Source: Leucobacter muris
GTDB lineage: Bacteria; Actinomycetota; Actinomycetes; Actinomycetales; Microbacteriaceae
Direction: 5' to 3'
Assembly: GCF_004028235.1 (NCBI RefSeq)
Contig: NZ_CP035037.1
Coordinates: forward strand, 2,790,001-2,854,000
DNA: 64,000 nt
Each line of letters begins with the position of its first letter. Positions within the stretch are counted from its first letter, which is position 1. A model generated the notes under the pieces. That model had not been told where the DNA came from. It saw only the letters and a program-made list of their open reading frames with translations, and made no database searches. Made by a program: the position numbers and the translations under genes. This document shows, piece by piece, positions 8,070 through 16,117 of the stretch.

Positions 8070-8110
8070 AGATCCGAAACGCAACAAGTCAAAGGAAGGA
8101 GGCGGCGTGA
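7970..8110 (+). CDS. small HNH-associated zinc-binding peptide, overlapping the methyltransferase end
   Basis: This 46-aa frame begins at ATG 7970 inside the methyltransferase frame. It encodes CSRGHEYTPENTY and SRHCRECMKIR, a pattern common at the N-terminus of phage HNH proteins, with candidate ligands C7, H11, C29 and C32. Its TGA overlaps the ATG of the next gene (TGATG), which fits the operon's coupling and is better evidence than the methyltransferase tail in this stretch. It may be a remnant of a longer HNH gene joined here by a deletion. Confidence 0.5.
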   Translation: MGRKTHCSRGHEYTPENTYRVGGKGSRHCRECMKIRNATSQRKEAA

Positions 8111-8754
8111 TGTCGAAAATGACCGCCGAGCGGATCATCGAGGAGGTGCTGCACCCCTTTCCCGAGCGCGTCTGGCTGTCGCATCGAATCGTCGCCCGCC
8201 TCCGTGCTGCTGGCCTGCTCGTGGGCGACCCCACCGAGGAACAGATCGAGCGAGCATCCATCGCATTCTCGTGCGAGACGGTGGAGGAGTGGCGAGACCT
8301 AGGCGAGGAGGTGCGTCGCATGATCCGAGGCGACATGCGCGATGCTCTCACCGCTGCTGTTGGTGTCGCCCCGCAGGAGCCGTCACCGGTCGCGTCGACT
8401 CCGACGGTAAGCGACGATAGCGGTCACGGCGGAGATGACGATCGCGGCGGCCGTGAAGATGGTCCAGAAGACGAGGGGCGCAGTCACCAGGCAACGGTAG
8501 CAGGCACCCCGCAGAGGCCGAGCGGGTGCGCCGAGTGCCATCGATCCGAGGGCCACAAGATGGACTGCTCGCACCGCTTCGCTGCGCAGCCGGTGCTCGA
8601 CCCAGAGAAGGTGGCCGATGTGCTGCGCCGTGAGGATTGGACTGACGAGCTGTGGGACGGCCTGCCGCAGTCCGATCGGGATCGCACCTGGGCGCTACTT
8701 CTGGAGGCTGCTACCAGAATCAGTTCAGCGGCGAAGCGGGGTGAGCTGACGTGA
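8110..8754 (+). CDS. hypothetical phage protein with acidic low-complexity middle
   Basis: This 214-aa protein starts at ATG 8110 (TGATG overlap). The N-terminal 85 residues are helical (AERIIEEVLHPFPERVWLSHRIVARLRAAGLL). Residues 95-140 are an unusual Asp/Gly/Glu-rich stretch, followed by a GCAECHRSEGHKMDCSHRF zinc-like segment and a C-terminal helical domain ending at the next gene's GTGA. The acidic stretch lies where the opposite strand encodes a convincing transmembrane segment, so it may reflect an inserted or inverted small gene. Confidence 0.6.
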   Translation: MSKMTAERIIEEVLHPFPERVWLSHRIVARLRAAGLLVGDPTEEQIERASIAFSCETVEEWRDLGEEVRRMIRGDMRDALTAAVGVAPQEPSPVASTPTVSDDSGHGGDDDRGGREDGPEDEGRSHQATVAGTPQRPSGCAECHRSEGHKMDCSHRFAAQPVLDPEKVADVLRREDWTDELWDGLPQSDRDRTWALLLEAATRISSAAKRGELT

Positions 8755-9389
8755 CCACTGACCGCACCTGGTCCGAGTGGTTCCGCTGGCACCTCGACCA
8801 GGCCCCGTTCCAGATCCTGCACATGCGCGAGATCGTCGAAACCACGGTGCGCGCGCAGGACACCGAAGCAGTACGGGTGTCGGGTGGCAGCGACCCTGCA
8901 CGTCTCCCCTACAACGTGGACCCGGCCGACGACGCGGACGCCCTGTACGCCGAACTGATCCTGTTCGCTCGGGAGGTAGCGGAGCACACCGGAGCGCCCG
9001 CCCCGCGCCCCGTACGCGGCCGATACTGGCAAGGAGCAACGGAACCTCAGGGGCTCCCGTCTTGTCGCCCTGACGAGGCGTTCGCGTGGGTGGGTGAGAT
9101 CCGCACCTGGCTGATAGCGCAGCTCCACCACCTGGAACAGATCGCGGCAGACGGGAAGCTCGGCGACTCCCCCGAACACCTCGTCGGCACGATCAGGGAG
9201 ATGCGGAAGCGCTACCCACGAGCAGAGCCGAAGTTTCGGGCCTACCGTCCCCGGCCTTGCCCTACCTGCGGCGAGCGCATGCTCCATGCCACCTTCGAGA
9301 TCTCCGCGGACGAACCTACGATGCGCTGCGACGCCTGCCGCGACGCCTGGCCTTGGAAGGACTACCCCCACCTATGGACGGATGGCTGA
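8751..9389 (+). CDS. actinophage conserved protein with C-terminal zinc ribbon
   Basis: This 212-aa protein starts at GTG 8751, overlapping the preceding stop. It is mostly helical (WSEWFRWHLDQAPFQILHMREI...). The C-terminal 45 residues form a zinc ribbon: CPTCGERML ... MRCDACRDAWPW. Proteins with this layout are common next to small excisionase-like genes in actinophages. The molecular function is unknown; the ribbon suggests nucleic acid or protein contact. Confidence 0.7.
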   Translation: MTTDRTWSEWFRWHLDQAPFQILHMREIVETTVRAQDTEAVRVSGGSDPARLPYNVDPADDADALYAELILFAREVAEHTGAPAPRPVRGRYWQGATEPQGLPSCRPDEAFAWVGEIRTWLIAQLHHLEQIAADGKLGDSPEHLVGTIREMRKRYPRAEPKFRAYRPRPCPTCGERMLHATFEISADEPTMRCDACRDAWPWKDYPHLWTDG

Positions 9390-9610
9390 CCTACCGGGAA
9401 GCCGCGCGAGAGGTCAACCGGTCCGTGCGCGCACTCCAACGCTGGCACAACCGGCACGGCATGCCCATGCGCCTCGACCCTGACGGCCGCAAGCGAGTCC
9501 ACCGCGAGGTGCTCTTCGCTTACTACCGAAGAGCACTGAAAGCCTGGCCAGCGCACCAGTGGAGGATGCGCAGAATCACGGGCGACACGCCGACGGACAC
9601 GAGTTCTTGA
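9374..9610 (+). CDS. MerR/excisionase-type small HTH protein
   Basis: This 78-aa protein begins with WLTYREAAREVNRSVRALQRWHNRHGMPMRLDPDGRKRVHREVLFAYY, the winged-helix pattern of excisionase (Xis/AlpA)-like proteins: a helix-turn-helix at residues 5-30 and a wing ending in RKRVHREVL. ATG 9374 overlaps the preceding gene by 16 bp. It is probably a DNA-binding regulator or directionality factor. Its position at the end of the early operon, followed by a hairpin, suggests a late-early switch role, but this is inferred. Confidence 0.72.
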   Translation: MDGWLTYREAAREVNRSVRALQRWHNRHGMPMRLDPDGRKRVHREVLFAYYRRALKAWPAHQWRMRRITGDTPTDTSS

Positions 9611-9652
9611 CGAGGGACTAGTGTCACCCCCTACCTTGAGTGTTGAGCAAGT

Positions 9653-9694
9653 GGGCCGGACGCGAGACAGCATCTCGCGGCACCGGCCCTTTCT
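9653..9694 (+). terminator. hairpin terminator after the early operon
   Basis: GGGCCGG (9653-9659) pairs with CCGGCCC (9683-9689), with an inner GCGAGA/TCTCGC stem, and a TTTCTC run follows. It lies 42 bp after the excisionase-like gene and is the first clear terminator in the long early operon. Confidence 0.65.
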
Positions 9695-9770
9695 CATTCC
9701 TTCCGACCCGCGGTGTGCGTCGGGCAAGGGCGCCCAAAGCCCGCGCACACCGTCGGCTATCGTGAGAGCC

Positions 9771-10283
9771 ATGAATGAACCCGCTACCAAGAAGCCCTGG
9801 TACCGCACATGGTGGGCAATCGCGATCGGAGCATTCCTCGCTGTCGGGATCATAAGCGGAGGAGTGCAGGCGATCACCGGAGGTCCCGACCGCACCGAAG
9901 CGAAAGAGGAATCGCCGGTGGCTGCGCCACGCGAAATGGCCACCCCTGAGCCAGCGCCAGTTACTGAAGCACCGGTCGAGGATGCCGCTCCCGCAAGTGA
10001 CCTGGCGGCCCGCACTCATCAGGAGTATCTCAACGCGTGGGGAGCATCAGATCTGATCGAGCTCGCCGCCGCGGATGGAGTCACCAAGCCGATCTACGCG
10101 ATTACCGAGTGGGAAGACATGTACGACGGCACTATCCGCGTCTATGTCCAAGAGACGATCGACAAGCCGACTGCCCAGGAGATGGGCCAGAACATCCTCA
10201 GCCTTACCGCACAGAATGTCCCCGACCTCGAAACGGTCGTCATCCGGGGGGCTGACGGCGTCGACGTCAACGTGTTCGGTTGA
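9771..10283 (+). CDS. single-pass membrane protein with extracellular domain
   Basis: This 170-aa protein has one N-terminal membrane segment (WWAIAIGAFLAVGIISGG, residues about 14-32), a Pro/Glu-rich linker to residue 75, and a C-terminal soluble domain. It has its own upstream TATCGT-like -10 element a few bases before ATG 9771 and hairpins on both sides, so it is an independent transcription unit. Such anchored proteins in prophages are often lysogenic-conversion or superinfection-exclusion factors; no direct evidence here. Confidence 0.65.
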   Translation: MNEPATKKPWYRTWWAIAIGAFLAVGIISGGVQAITGGPDRTEAKEESPVAAPREMATPEPAPVTEAPVEDAAPASDLAARTHQEYLNAWGASDLIELAAADGVTKPIYAITEWEDMYDGTIRVYVQETIDKPTAQEMGQNILSLTAQNVPDLETVVIRGADGVDVNVFG

Positions 10284-10310
10284 GCATCAACCAGTAGATC
10301 CACCTGCCAG

Positions 10311-10343
10311 AGCCCCGGTTAGCCACATCGGCCCCGGGGCTTC
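10311..10343 (+). terminator. hairpin terminator
   Basis: AGCCCCGG (10311-10318) pairs with CCGGGGCT (10334-10341) and is followed by TCT. It closes the membrane protein gene ending at 10283. Confidence 0.6.
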
Positions 10344-10364
10344 TGCATGCCCCAGGAGGAGTCA

Positions 10365-10664
10365 GTGGGTACCCAGCAGATCCGCAACGGCCACGGCCAC
10401 CGCGCGTACCGCCGCAAGCAGGCCGCGCTCAAGCGCCGCACCGCCCGAGACAACCTCCCCTGTGGATGGGGCAGCGACTACGGCTGCGGACAACCCATCG
10501 ACACGACCCTCCCCTACACGGATCCGATGTCGTTCACCGCCGACCACCCGGACGCGCTCGCGAACGGTGGGCACCTCGTGAAGCAAGACCTGCACCCGTT
10601 CCATCGGAAGTGCAACCGAGACAAGGGCGACGCCGCCCAAGTCGAGATCTGGGAGGCAACGTGA
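10365..10664 (+). CDS. HNH endonuclease, packaging-associated
   Basis: This 99-aa protein carries a complete HNH core: CGWGSDYGCGQ, SFTADHPDALANGGHL, then HPFHRKCNRDKGD. Small HNH endonucleases placed just before the terminase genes are required for packaging in several siphoviruses. GTG 10365 is chosen because AGGAGG at 10354-10359 is correctly spaced; an in-frame ATG at 10347 lies upstream of that site. It overlaps the next gene by 4 bp. Confidence 0.85.
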   Translation: MGTQQIRNGHGHRAYRRKQAALKRRTARDNLPCGWGSDYGCGQPIDTTLPYTDPMSFTADHPDALANGGHLVKQDLHPFHRKCNRDKGDAAQVEIWEAT

Positions 10665-10945
10665 AAGACCCCGACTTCAGAGAACTTGCAGCGCGGGTCC
10701 TTGGCCCCATCATCACGACCGGGCCCCGAGCATGGTCCAATGCGGCACTGCTCGACAAGCCGATCAGGCAGATCAACGGCCACCAGATCATCGCCCACGT
10801 ACCTGTGCCCGACGCTGACGGGGACCCCGTCAGGGACTACAGCAGCGGACACTGCACACTTCTCACTCGGCGAGCACGCTTCACCATCCCGAAGGGTCAC
10901 CCATGGCGCGGGCGCCGACGCAGCGAGTACGAGGAGGGCAAGTGA
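10661..10945 (+). CDS. hypothetical phage protein
   Basis: This 94-aa basic protein starts at a GTG overlapping the HNH stop. It reads KDPDFRELAARVLGP, then a beta-rich middle, ending in an Arg/Lys-rich tail with TIPKGHPWRGRRRSEYEEGK. Coupled to genes on both sides. No family is recognised. Confidence 0.6.
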   Translation: MKDPDFRELAARVLGPIITTGPRAWSNAALLDKPIRQINGHQIIAHVPVPDADGDPVRDYSSGHCTLLTRRARFTIPKGHPWRGRRRSEYEEGK

Positions 10946-11169
10946 ACCCGATCATCCTCGCAGTCTCCATGCACGACGCCGCCGAGTACGCGAAGCAGCG
11001 CGGCTGGCGCCATCACGTCACCGTCACGCCCAGCACGACCTGGGCCGCACGAGGCCGCACCGGCCCCGTCTACGCCACCACCGCAGCCACCGACCACCCT
11101 GCCTATGACGAGATGCTCGCAGAAGCTGCACCGTGCGCGGTCACCGTCGACCGCGACCGCGTCGCCTGA
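10942..11169 (+). CDS. small hypothetical phage protein
   Basis: This 75-aa protein starts at GTG 10942 overlapping the previous stop. It has an alternating strand/helix pattern (NPIILAVSMHDAAEYAKQRGW) suggestive of a small alpha/beta fold. Function is unknown. Confidence 0.55.
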   Translation: MNPIILAVSMHDAAEYAKQRGWRHHVTVTPSTTWAARGRTGPVYATTAATDHPAYDEMLAEAAPCAVTVDRDRVA

Positions 11170-11186
11170 ACCAGAAGGAACCCACC

Positions 11187-11453
11187 ATGGCCAGCACCCT
11201 CGGCACGATCCCTATCAAGCTCCACGCATCCATCTTCAACGGGACACCGTTCGAGATCGGAACCATCGAGATCCCCATCACCGGCGAACTCGTCGCTTCC
11301 TACACCAAAGCCGGGCGCATCGTCATCGCAGAAGCACTTGAGCGCGCAGCCGCAGAGCTCCGCGACGAACTCAAGAGCATCACGCACGACCCGCACGCCT
11401 GCCCCGAAGGGCGCAGTGCCGCGCAGTGCGTCCTCGACTGCCCACACGCCTGA
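11187..11453 (+). CDS. small hypothetical phage protein, last gene before the IS256 element
   Basis: This 88-aa protein starts at ATG 11187 behind an AGAAGGAA ribosome binding site. It is beta-rich at the start (GTIPIKLHASIFNGTPFEIGTIEIPI) with a helical second half and a CPEGRSAAQCVLDCPHA Cys-containing tail. It is the last early-side gene before the insertion sequence. Confidence 0.6.
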   Translation: MASTLGTIPIKLHASIFNGTPFEIGTIEIPITGELVASYTKAGRIVIAEALERAAAELRDELKSITHDPHACPEGRSAAQCVLDCPHA

Positions 11454-11539
11454 CCCCCTCCCCCCCCTGAAAAATCCAGGACCACCCCTCCGCTGCCACT
11501 CTCCCGCTCGGCCGAGGCAGGTATCCCCCCGTGCGTCTT

Positions 11540-12924
11540 GGGACTGTCTGAATAATGGTGTGTGAGGGTCCGGCCTGATCCGAAAGGAGATGGCCGTGGC
11601 TGACACGACCACTGTCGTTGTTGACGACGAGATGATTGATCCCGTGACCGGGGAGATCATCGATCAGAAAGAACTCGCAGAACGCTTGCTCGCGCAGGCG
11701 AAGGAGCAGGGCGTGAGCCTGACGGGGCCGGGCGGCCTGCTCAGCCAGCTCACGAAGAACGTCCTCGAGACCGCGCTGAATGCCGAGTTGACCGAGCACC
11801 TCGGCCACGAGCACGGCGGGACCCCAATCGGCGAGAACATGCGTAACGGGACGCGGGTCAAGACGGTGCTGACAGAGATCGGCCCCGTCGAGATCGAAGT
11901 CCCGCGAGATCGAGACGGGTCGTTCGAGCCGGTGATCGTCCCCAAGCGGAAACGCCGACTGGACGGCATCGATCAGATCGTTCTGTCCCTTTCCGCTCGG
12001 GGGTTGACGACCGGTGAGATCGCTGCGCATTTCGACGAGGTCTATGGGGCGAAGGTCTCCAAGGACACGATCAGCCGGATCACCGAGAAGGTCGCCGGGG
12101 AACTCGCCGAATGGTCGAGCAGGCCGTTGGATGCGCTCTACCCGGTGATCTTCGTCGACGCGATCGTGGTGAAGGTCCGTGACGGGCAGGTGAGGAACAC
12201 CCCGTTCTATGTCGTGATGGGCGTCACCGTGAACGGGGAACGCGACATCCTCGGCATCTGGGCCGGTGACGGTCAGGAGGGTGCGAGGTTCTGGCTGCAG
12301 GTGTTCACCGAGCTGAAGAACCGGGGTGTCGAGGACGTGCTCATCGCGGTCTGCGACGGGCTGAAGGGTCTCCCGGAGGCGATCAACACCACTTGGGAGC
12401 AAACGGTCGTCCAGCAGTGCATCGTCCATCTGATCCGCAACAGCTTCCGCTACGCCGGGCGGCAACACCGCGACGCGATCGTCCGTTCCCTCAAACCCGT
12501 CTACACGGCCCCGTCGGAGCAGGCGGCGAAGGATCGGTTCGAGGAGTTCGCCGCCGAGTGGGGCGGACGGTATCCGGCGATCGTGCAGCTCTGGAAGAAC
12601 AGCTGGGCGGAGTTCGTGCCGTTCCTTGAGTATGACGTCGAGATCCGGCGGGTGATCTGCACGACCAACGCGATCGAGTCAATCAACGCTCGCTATCGGC
12701 GCGCCGTGAGAGCTCGGGGGCACTTTCCCAACGAGGCCGCCGCGCTGAAATGTCTCTACCTCGTGACGCGGTCGCTTGACCCGACTGGCGGCGGAAGGGC
12801 ACGCTGGGTGATGAGGTGGAAGCCCGCGCTGAACGCGTTCGCGATCACCTTCGCCGGACGGTTCGAGAAAACCACTCACGAATGAAAACCGCCGGATCCC
12901 ACACACCGTTTATCGGACAGACCC
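11540..12924 (+). mobile_element. IS256-family insertion sequence
   Basis: A 1385-bp element with imperfect terminal inverted repeats: the left end begins GGGACTGTCTGAATAATGG and the right end, read inward, begins GGGTCTGTCCGATAAACGG, with GTGTGTG conserved just inside. It encodes one transposase in the + direction. The flanking octamers TGCGTCTT (left) and TGCGAATT (right) match in 6 of 8 positions, so a clean target duplication is not visible. It lies between early genes and terS. Confidence 0.9.
11596..12885 (+). CDS. IS256-family (Mutator-type) transposase
   Basis: This 429-aa DDE transposase moves the surrounding element by a copy-out process. The family features are visible: LTKNVLETALNAELTEHLG near the start, RDRDGSFEPVIVPK, FVDAIVVKVRDG with the first Asp, AVCDGLKGLPEAI with the second Asp, QQCIVHLIRNSFRY, and FPNEAAALKCLYL with the final Glu. 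Length is intact. GTG 11596 is chosen because AAAGGAG at 11583-11589 abuts the in-frame ATG 11590 but is well spaced from GTG. Confidence 0.95.
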   Translation: MADTTTVVVDDEMIDPVTGEIIDQKELAERLLAQAKEQGVSLTGPGGLLSQLTKNVLETALNAELTEHLGHEHGGTPIGENMRNGTRVKTVLTEIGPVEIEVPRDRDGSFEPVIVPKRKRRLDGIDQIVLSLSARGLTTGEIAAHFDEVYGAKVSKDTISRITEKVAGELAEWSSRPLDALYPVIFVDAIVVKVRDGQVRNTPFYVVMGVTVNGERDILGIWAGDGQEGARFWLQVFTELKNRGVEDVLIAVCDGLKGLPEAINTTWEQTVVQQCIVHLIRNSFRYAGRQHRDAIVRSLKPVYTAPSEQAAKDRFEEFAAEWGGRYPAIVQLWKNSWAEFVPFLEYDVEIRRVICTTNAIESINARYRRAVRARGHFPNEAAALKCLYLVTRSLDPTGGGRARWVMRWKPALNAFAITFAGRFEKTTHE

Positions 12925-12967
12925 TGCGAATTCGCGAGGGGTGCGAATTGAGTTAAGGGGGTGCGAT

Positions 12968-13426
12968 ATGGCGCGTCCGAAGGCCCCGTGTGGGACGTAC
13001 GCGGCGTATCGGCGGCATCTGCGGGAGAAGTCGCCGGTGTGTGATGCGTGTAGGGATGCGAAGCGCGCGAATTCGCGTGAGCGTTCTAACTCGGCTGAGG
13101 TTCGGCGGGAGAAGCAGGTCGCTCGCGAAGCCGAGAAGGCACCGGTTGTTGTTGAGCCGGTGCCGACGACGCCTGAGGGGCACGTTTCCCGGCTGGAGAC
13201 GTTGCGGGAGATGCTCGAGCAGTCGCGTTCGGTGGTTGCCGCGTTGACGACGACCGATCCGACGCGCGCGTACCTCGCGTTGCGGGAGCAGCGGGAGATC
13301 CTGCGGGAGATTTCCGAGATTCAGGGCAATGGCCAGTCGACGAAGGGGGTCACCCTTGAAGACCAGCTTGCTGCTGCCAGGGCAGAGCGGGAGCAGCGAG
13401 AAGCTGCTCGGGCTGCAGGAGCCTAG
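12968..13426 (+). CDS. terS: terminase small subunit
   Basis: This 152-aa protein recognises phage DNA for packaging. It begins MARPKAPCGTYAAYRRHLREKSPVCDACRDAKRANSRERS, a pattern seen in small terminase subunits of actinophages, and continues with a helical oligomerisation part (VSRLETLREMLEQSRSVVAAL). ATG 12968 follows an AAGGGGG site. It overlaps the large subunit gene, as terminase pairs usually do, and lies just right of the IS256 element, which may have separated it from its original upstream promoter. Confidence 0.75.
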   Translation: MARPKAPCGTYAAYRRHLREKSPVCDACRDAKRANSRERSNSAEVRREKQVAREAEKAPVVVEPVPTTPEGHVSRLETLREMLEQSRSVVAALTTTDPTRAYLALREQREILREISEIQGNGQSTKGVTLEDQLAAARAEREQREAARAAGA

Positions 13427-14909
13427 CCTCCTCCGTGTCCCAGACCGGGCCGGATCCCGGGTGGGCGAGGCCCTCGACCTCGCTGCGGTCGCCGGCTTGC
13501 GGGAGGATCCGTGGCAGGAGCTCACGCTCGACGCGATTCTCTCGATCGATGCCTCAGATCGGTGGGTGTGCACGGAGTTCGGTGTGCTCGTGAGCCGGCA
13601 GAACGGCAAGGGCAACATCATCTTGCCGTTCGAGCTCGCGCACCTGTTTCTGTGGCCGAAGGCTGACGGGGAGCCGAAGACGATCCTGCACTCCGCGCAC
13701 GAGGTGAAGACCGCCATCGAGGCCTTCCGGCGCCTGAAGCGGGTCATCACCTCGTCGCCGCTGCTCATGGGCGAGCTGCTGGGCGGTGAGCGTGGCATCA
13801 AGGACAACAACCAGTGGCGCGGCTTCGAGCTCGCGAACGGCAACCGGCTCATCTTCATGGCCAGGTCGCGAAACGCGGGCGTCGGCTTCACCGTCGATGT
13901 CCTTGTCGTGGACGAGGCGCAGGAGACCCCGCAGCCCGCTATGGATGCGCTGCTGCCGACCATGTCAGCGGTGGACAACACGCAGGCACTCTTCACCGGC
14001 ACCGTCCCTGACGAACTGAACAACTCGGAGTACTTCGAAGGAGTGCGCGACCGTGGCCGGGCAGGAACTGACCCGCGCACCGGGTGGGCGGAGTTCAACC
14101 CGAAGGGGTCGCACGACCCAGACGTCGCGGCGAAGATCGACATTCGAGATCCTGAGGTGTGGCGGGCCGGGAATCCCGGCCTGGGCTACCGGCCGGGCCT
14201 GACTCGGGCGACCATCGAGGATGAGATTTCGCGTCTCGACCCGGAATCGGTGAAGCGGCTGCGGTTCTCGATCTGGCCGAACCGACGCGAAGAGGAAGCG
14301 GAGCAGCTCTCCGAGCTCGACATCGCGGTGTGGAAGCGCGTCGCGGGCGACCACCCGGTGAAGGGCGACGGGGGCGTGATCGCGATCGCCGTCGGCCGTG
14401 GTGGCGGGTACGCGACGATCTCGAAAGCGATCCGCGTCGACGACGAGCACATCGCGGTCGAGCACCACAAGACCGACCGCAAGGTGCGCTGGGTCGCCGA
14501 CGACGTGAAAGCACTCAAGGCTGAGCTTGGGAACGCTCTCGTGGTGGTCGACCCGAAGAACGCGGCGATGATCCTTGCGGATCTCGACCGTGTCGGCGTG
14601 AAGTACCTGCCGATGAGCATTGACGAGCTCGCCGCCGCGCACTCGATCTTCATCGAGATGTCGAACGACGGCCTCGTGCTGCACCGGGATCAGGCCGAGG
14701 TGACGAAGTCGCTCGAGCTCGCGACGACTCGAGCGATCGGCCGCGCCGGCTTCACATGGGAGCCGTCTGACCCGACGAAGCCGATCTCGCACGCCCAGTC
14801 CGTGACTTGGGCGGTGTGGGGCGTGATCAAGTCCGAAGCTTCCCCGAAGCGGGAGCCTGAATTGGCCTGGTTTGAGTTCCGACCGGTTTTCCTGTCAACC
14901 TGTCGGTGA
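13356..14909 (+). CDS. terL: terminase large subunit, 3' end replaced by transposon sequence
   Basis: This is the packaging motor. Visible motifs are LVSRQNGKGN (Walker A-like), ILHSAHEVKTA, LANGNRLIFMARSRNAGVGFTVD and VLVVDEAQE (Walker B with catalytic Glu). A C-terminal nuclease domain follows, with KTDRKVRWVADDVKALKAEL and VVVDPKN. TTG 13356 is preferred because of an AAGGGGG site 6 bp upstream; ATG 13329 is the alternative. At 14857 the native frame is broken by the composite transposon. The native last seven residues (AVVRGYA, rebuilt from the right flank) are replaced by 16 residues coded by the IS3 end, so most of the 517-aa protein is intact. Confidence 0.88.
   Translation: MKTSLLLPGQSGSSEKLLGLQEPSLLRVPDRAGSRVGEALDLAAVAGLREDPWQELTLDAILSIDASDRWVCTEFGVLVSRQNGKGNIILPFELAHLFLWPKADGEPKTILHSAHEVKTAIEAFRRLKRVITSSPLLMGELLGGERGIKDNNQWRGFELANGNRLIFMARSRNAGVGFTVDVLVVDEAQETPQPAMDALLPTMSAVDNTQALFTGTVPDELNNSEYFEGVRDRGRAGTDPRTGWAEFNPKGSHDPDVAAKIDIRDPEVWRAGNPGLGYRPGLTRATIEDEISRLDPESVKRLRFSIWPNRREEEAEQLSELDIAVWKRVAGDHPVKGDGGVIAIAVGRGGGYATISKAIRVDDEHIAVEHHKTDRKVRWVADDVKALKAELGNALVVVDPKNAAMILADLDRVGVKYLPMSIDELAAAHSIFIEMSNDGLVLHRDQAEVTKSLELATTRAIGRAGFTWEPSDPTKPISHAQSVTWAVWGVIKSEASPKREPELAWFEFRPVFLSTCR
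14854..14857. repeat. left AGCC target-site duplication of the composite transposon
   Basis: AGCC directly precedes the first IS3 terminal repeat and reappears at 29501-29504 directly after the third IS3. One AGCC plus the right flank restores terL in frame to a TGA at 29527-29529. Confidence 0.9.
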
Positions 14910-15806
14910 CAGAAGTTCCTCGGCCTCAGTATAGTAGGCCTGCTCGACCTCGATCGGGGTACGCATATCGAGCTCCCCGTGAAGGCGCTCATGGTTCCAC
15001 CACCACACGTATTCGAGGGTCGCGAGTTCGACCTGCTCAACCGTCCGCCAGGGGCCCTGCTGTCGGATCAGTTCGGTCTTGTAGAGGTTGTTGACCGCCT
15101 CAGCCATGGCATTGTCAAAACTGTCGCCGACCGTCCCGGTCGAGGGCACTGCTCCGAGTTCCGCAATGCGATCCGTATAGACCATGGCGGTGTAATTCGA
15201 CCCGTGATCGGCGTGATGGATCAGGCCATCGAGCCTGCCGCCCGATTGCCACGCAGCCATATCGAGTGCCTGCATCGGCAGAACCTCAGATTTCAGCGTC
15301 GCAGCGACATTCCAGCCCACGATTCTGCGCGAGTACACGTCAGTGACGAACGCGACATAGGCGAACCCAGACCAGGTGGCGACGTAGGTCACGTCGCACA
15401 CCCAGAGCTTGCGCGGCCCGTCAGCGGCGAATCTCCGGTTGACGAGATCGGCAGGCAGTGCCGCCGTTTTGTTAGGGCGTGTGGTGAACACGCGCTTTGA
15501 TTTCCGTACCCCGCGCACGCCGGCGAGCCGCATCAGACGCTCGGTCTGGTCGCGGCCGATCTTCCACCCCTCACGCTTCAGCAGGGCATGCATCTTCCGG
15601 CGCCCGTACACGCCATAGTGCTTCGCGTGGAGCCGCCGGATCTCAGGGAGGAGCAACTCGTCGCGCAGCTGCCTGGCTGAGGCCGACCGGGCTTTCGCGG
15701 CCCGGTATCCGCGGGAGGTGAGGAACCCACGAACTGCCGCACGCAGCGTACGACAGAGGAACTCGACCCCGAAACGATCACGGTACTCGTCGATGAATCT
15801 GATCAT
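14895..15806 (-). CDS. IS3 transposase OrfB (integrase catalytic subunit), copy A
   Basis: This 303-aa protein carries the rve integrase core with the DDE triad: WVCDVTYVAT (Asp), HHADHGSNYT (Asp) and AMAEAVNNLYKTELI (Glu), plus the upstream HTH_21-like YGVYGRRKMHALLKREG. Its start overlaps the end of orfA by 4 bp (ATGA), so it is made by coupling or as an OrfAB fusion through frameshifting. Length is intact, so the element may still be mobile. Confidence 0.95.
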   Translation of the reverse strand: MIRFIDEYRDRFGVEFLCRTLRAAVRGFLTSRGYRAAKARSASARQLRDELLLPEIRRLHAKHYGVYGRRKMHALLKREGWKIGRDQTERLMRLAGVRGVRKSKRVFTTRPNKTAALPADLVNRRFAADGPRKLWVCDVTYVATWSGFAYVAFVTDVYSRRIVGWNVAATLKSEVLPMQALDMAAWQSGGRLDGLIHHADHGSNYTAMVYTDRIAELGAVPSTGTVGDSFDNAMAEAVNNLYKTELIRQQGPWRTVEQVELATLEYVWWWNHERLHGELDMRTPIEVEQAYYTEAEELLSPTG

Positions 15807-16117
15807 TTCGTTCGTGGCCGGTCGAGTTCCTTCGCGAAAAACACGCTCGCGGCTTTGAGTACCTCGTTGGCCTTACGGAGCTCGCTCACCTCGCGGCGTA
15901 ACCGCCGGTTCTCCTGGGCCATATCGATCGAGGTGCCAGGCTTCGCGCCGGTATCGATGTCGTAGCGGCGCTGCCACACGCGCAGCGTCTCCGGGCTCAC
16001 TCCGAGGAGCCCACCGACGTGTCGGCAGGCCGCGGTCAGCGACTCGTGCTCGGGACGGGCTTCGGCGAGCATCCGAAGTGCGCGCTGGCGAAGTTCAGGG
16101 TCATATTTGCTTGGCAT
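15803..16117 (-). CDS. IS3 transposase OrfA (HTH subunit), copy A
   Basis: This 104-aa protein has the N-terminal HTH of IS3 OrfA (PSKYDPELRQRALRMLAEA ... VSPETLRVWQRRYDID) and a leucine-zipper-like C-terminal coil (MAQENRRLRREVSELRKANEVLK). It binds the IS ends. ATG 16117 is used; the frame is open further upstream through the inverted repeat but with no better start. Confidence 0.93.
   Translation of the reverse strand: MPSKYDPELRQRALRMLAEARPEHESLTAACRHVGGLLGVSPETLRVWQRRYDIDTGAKPGTSIDMAQENRRLRREVSELRKANEVLKAASVFFAKELDRPRTK

Noticed and set aside
13329..13356. ATG 13329 as terL start
   Set aside because: No ribosome binding site precedes it, while TTG 13356 has AAGGGGG at proper spacing; kept only as an alternative.
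14893..14898. TTGACA pointing outward near the IS3 end as a promoter for adjacent genes
   Set aside because: No -10 element lies at 16-18 bp spacing; the A/T-rich TAATAT in the neighbouring pilin leader is 36 bp away, too far.
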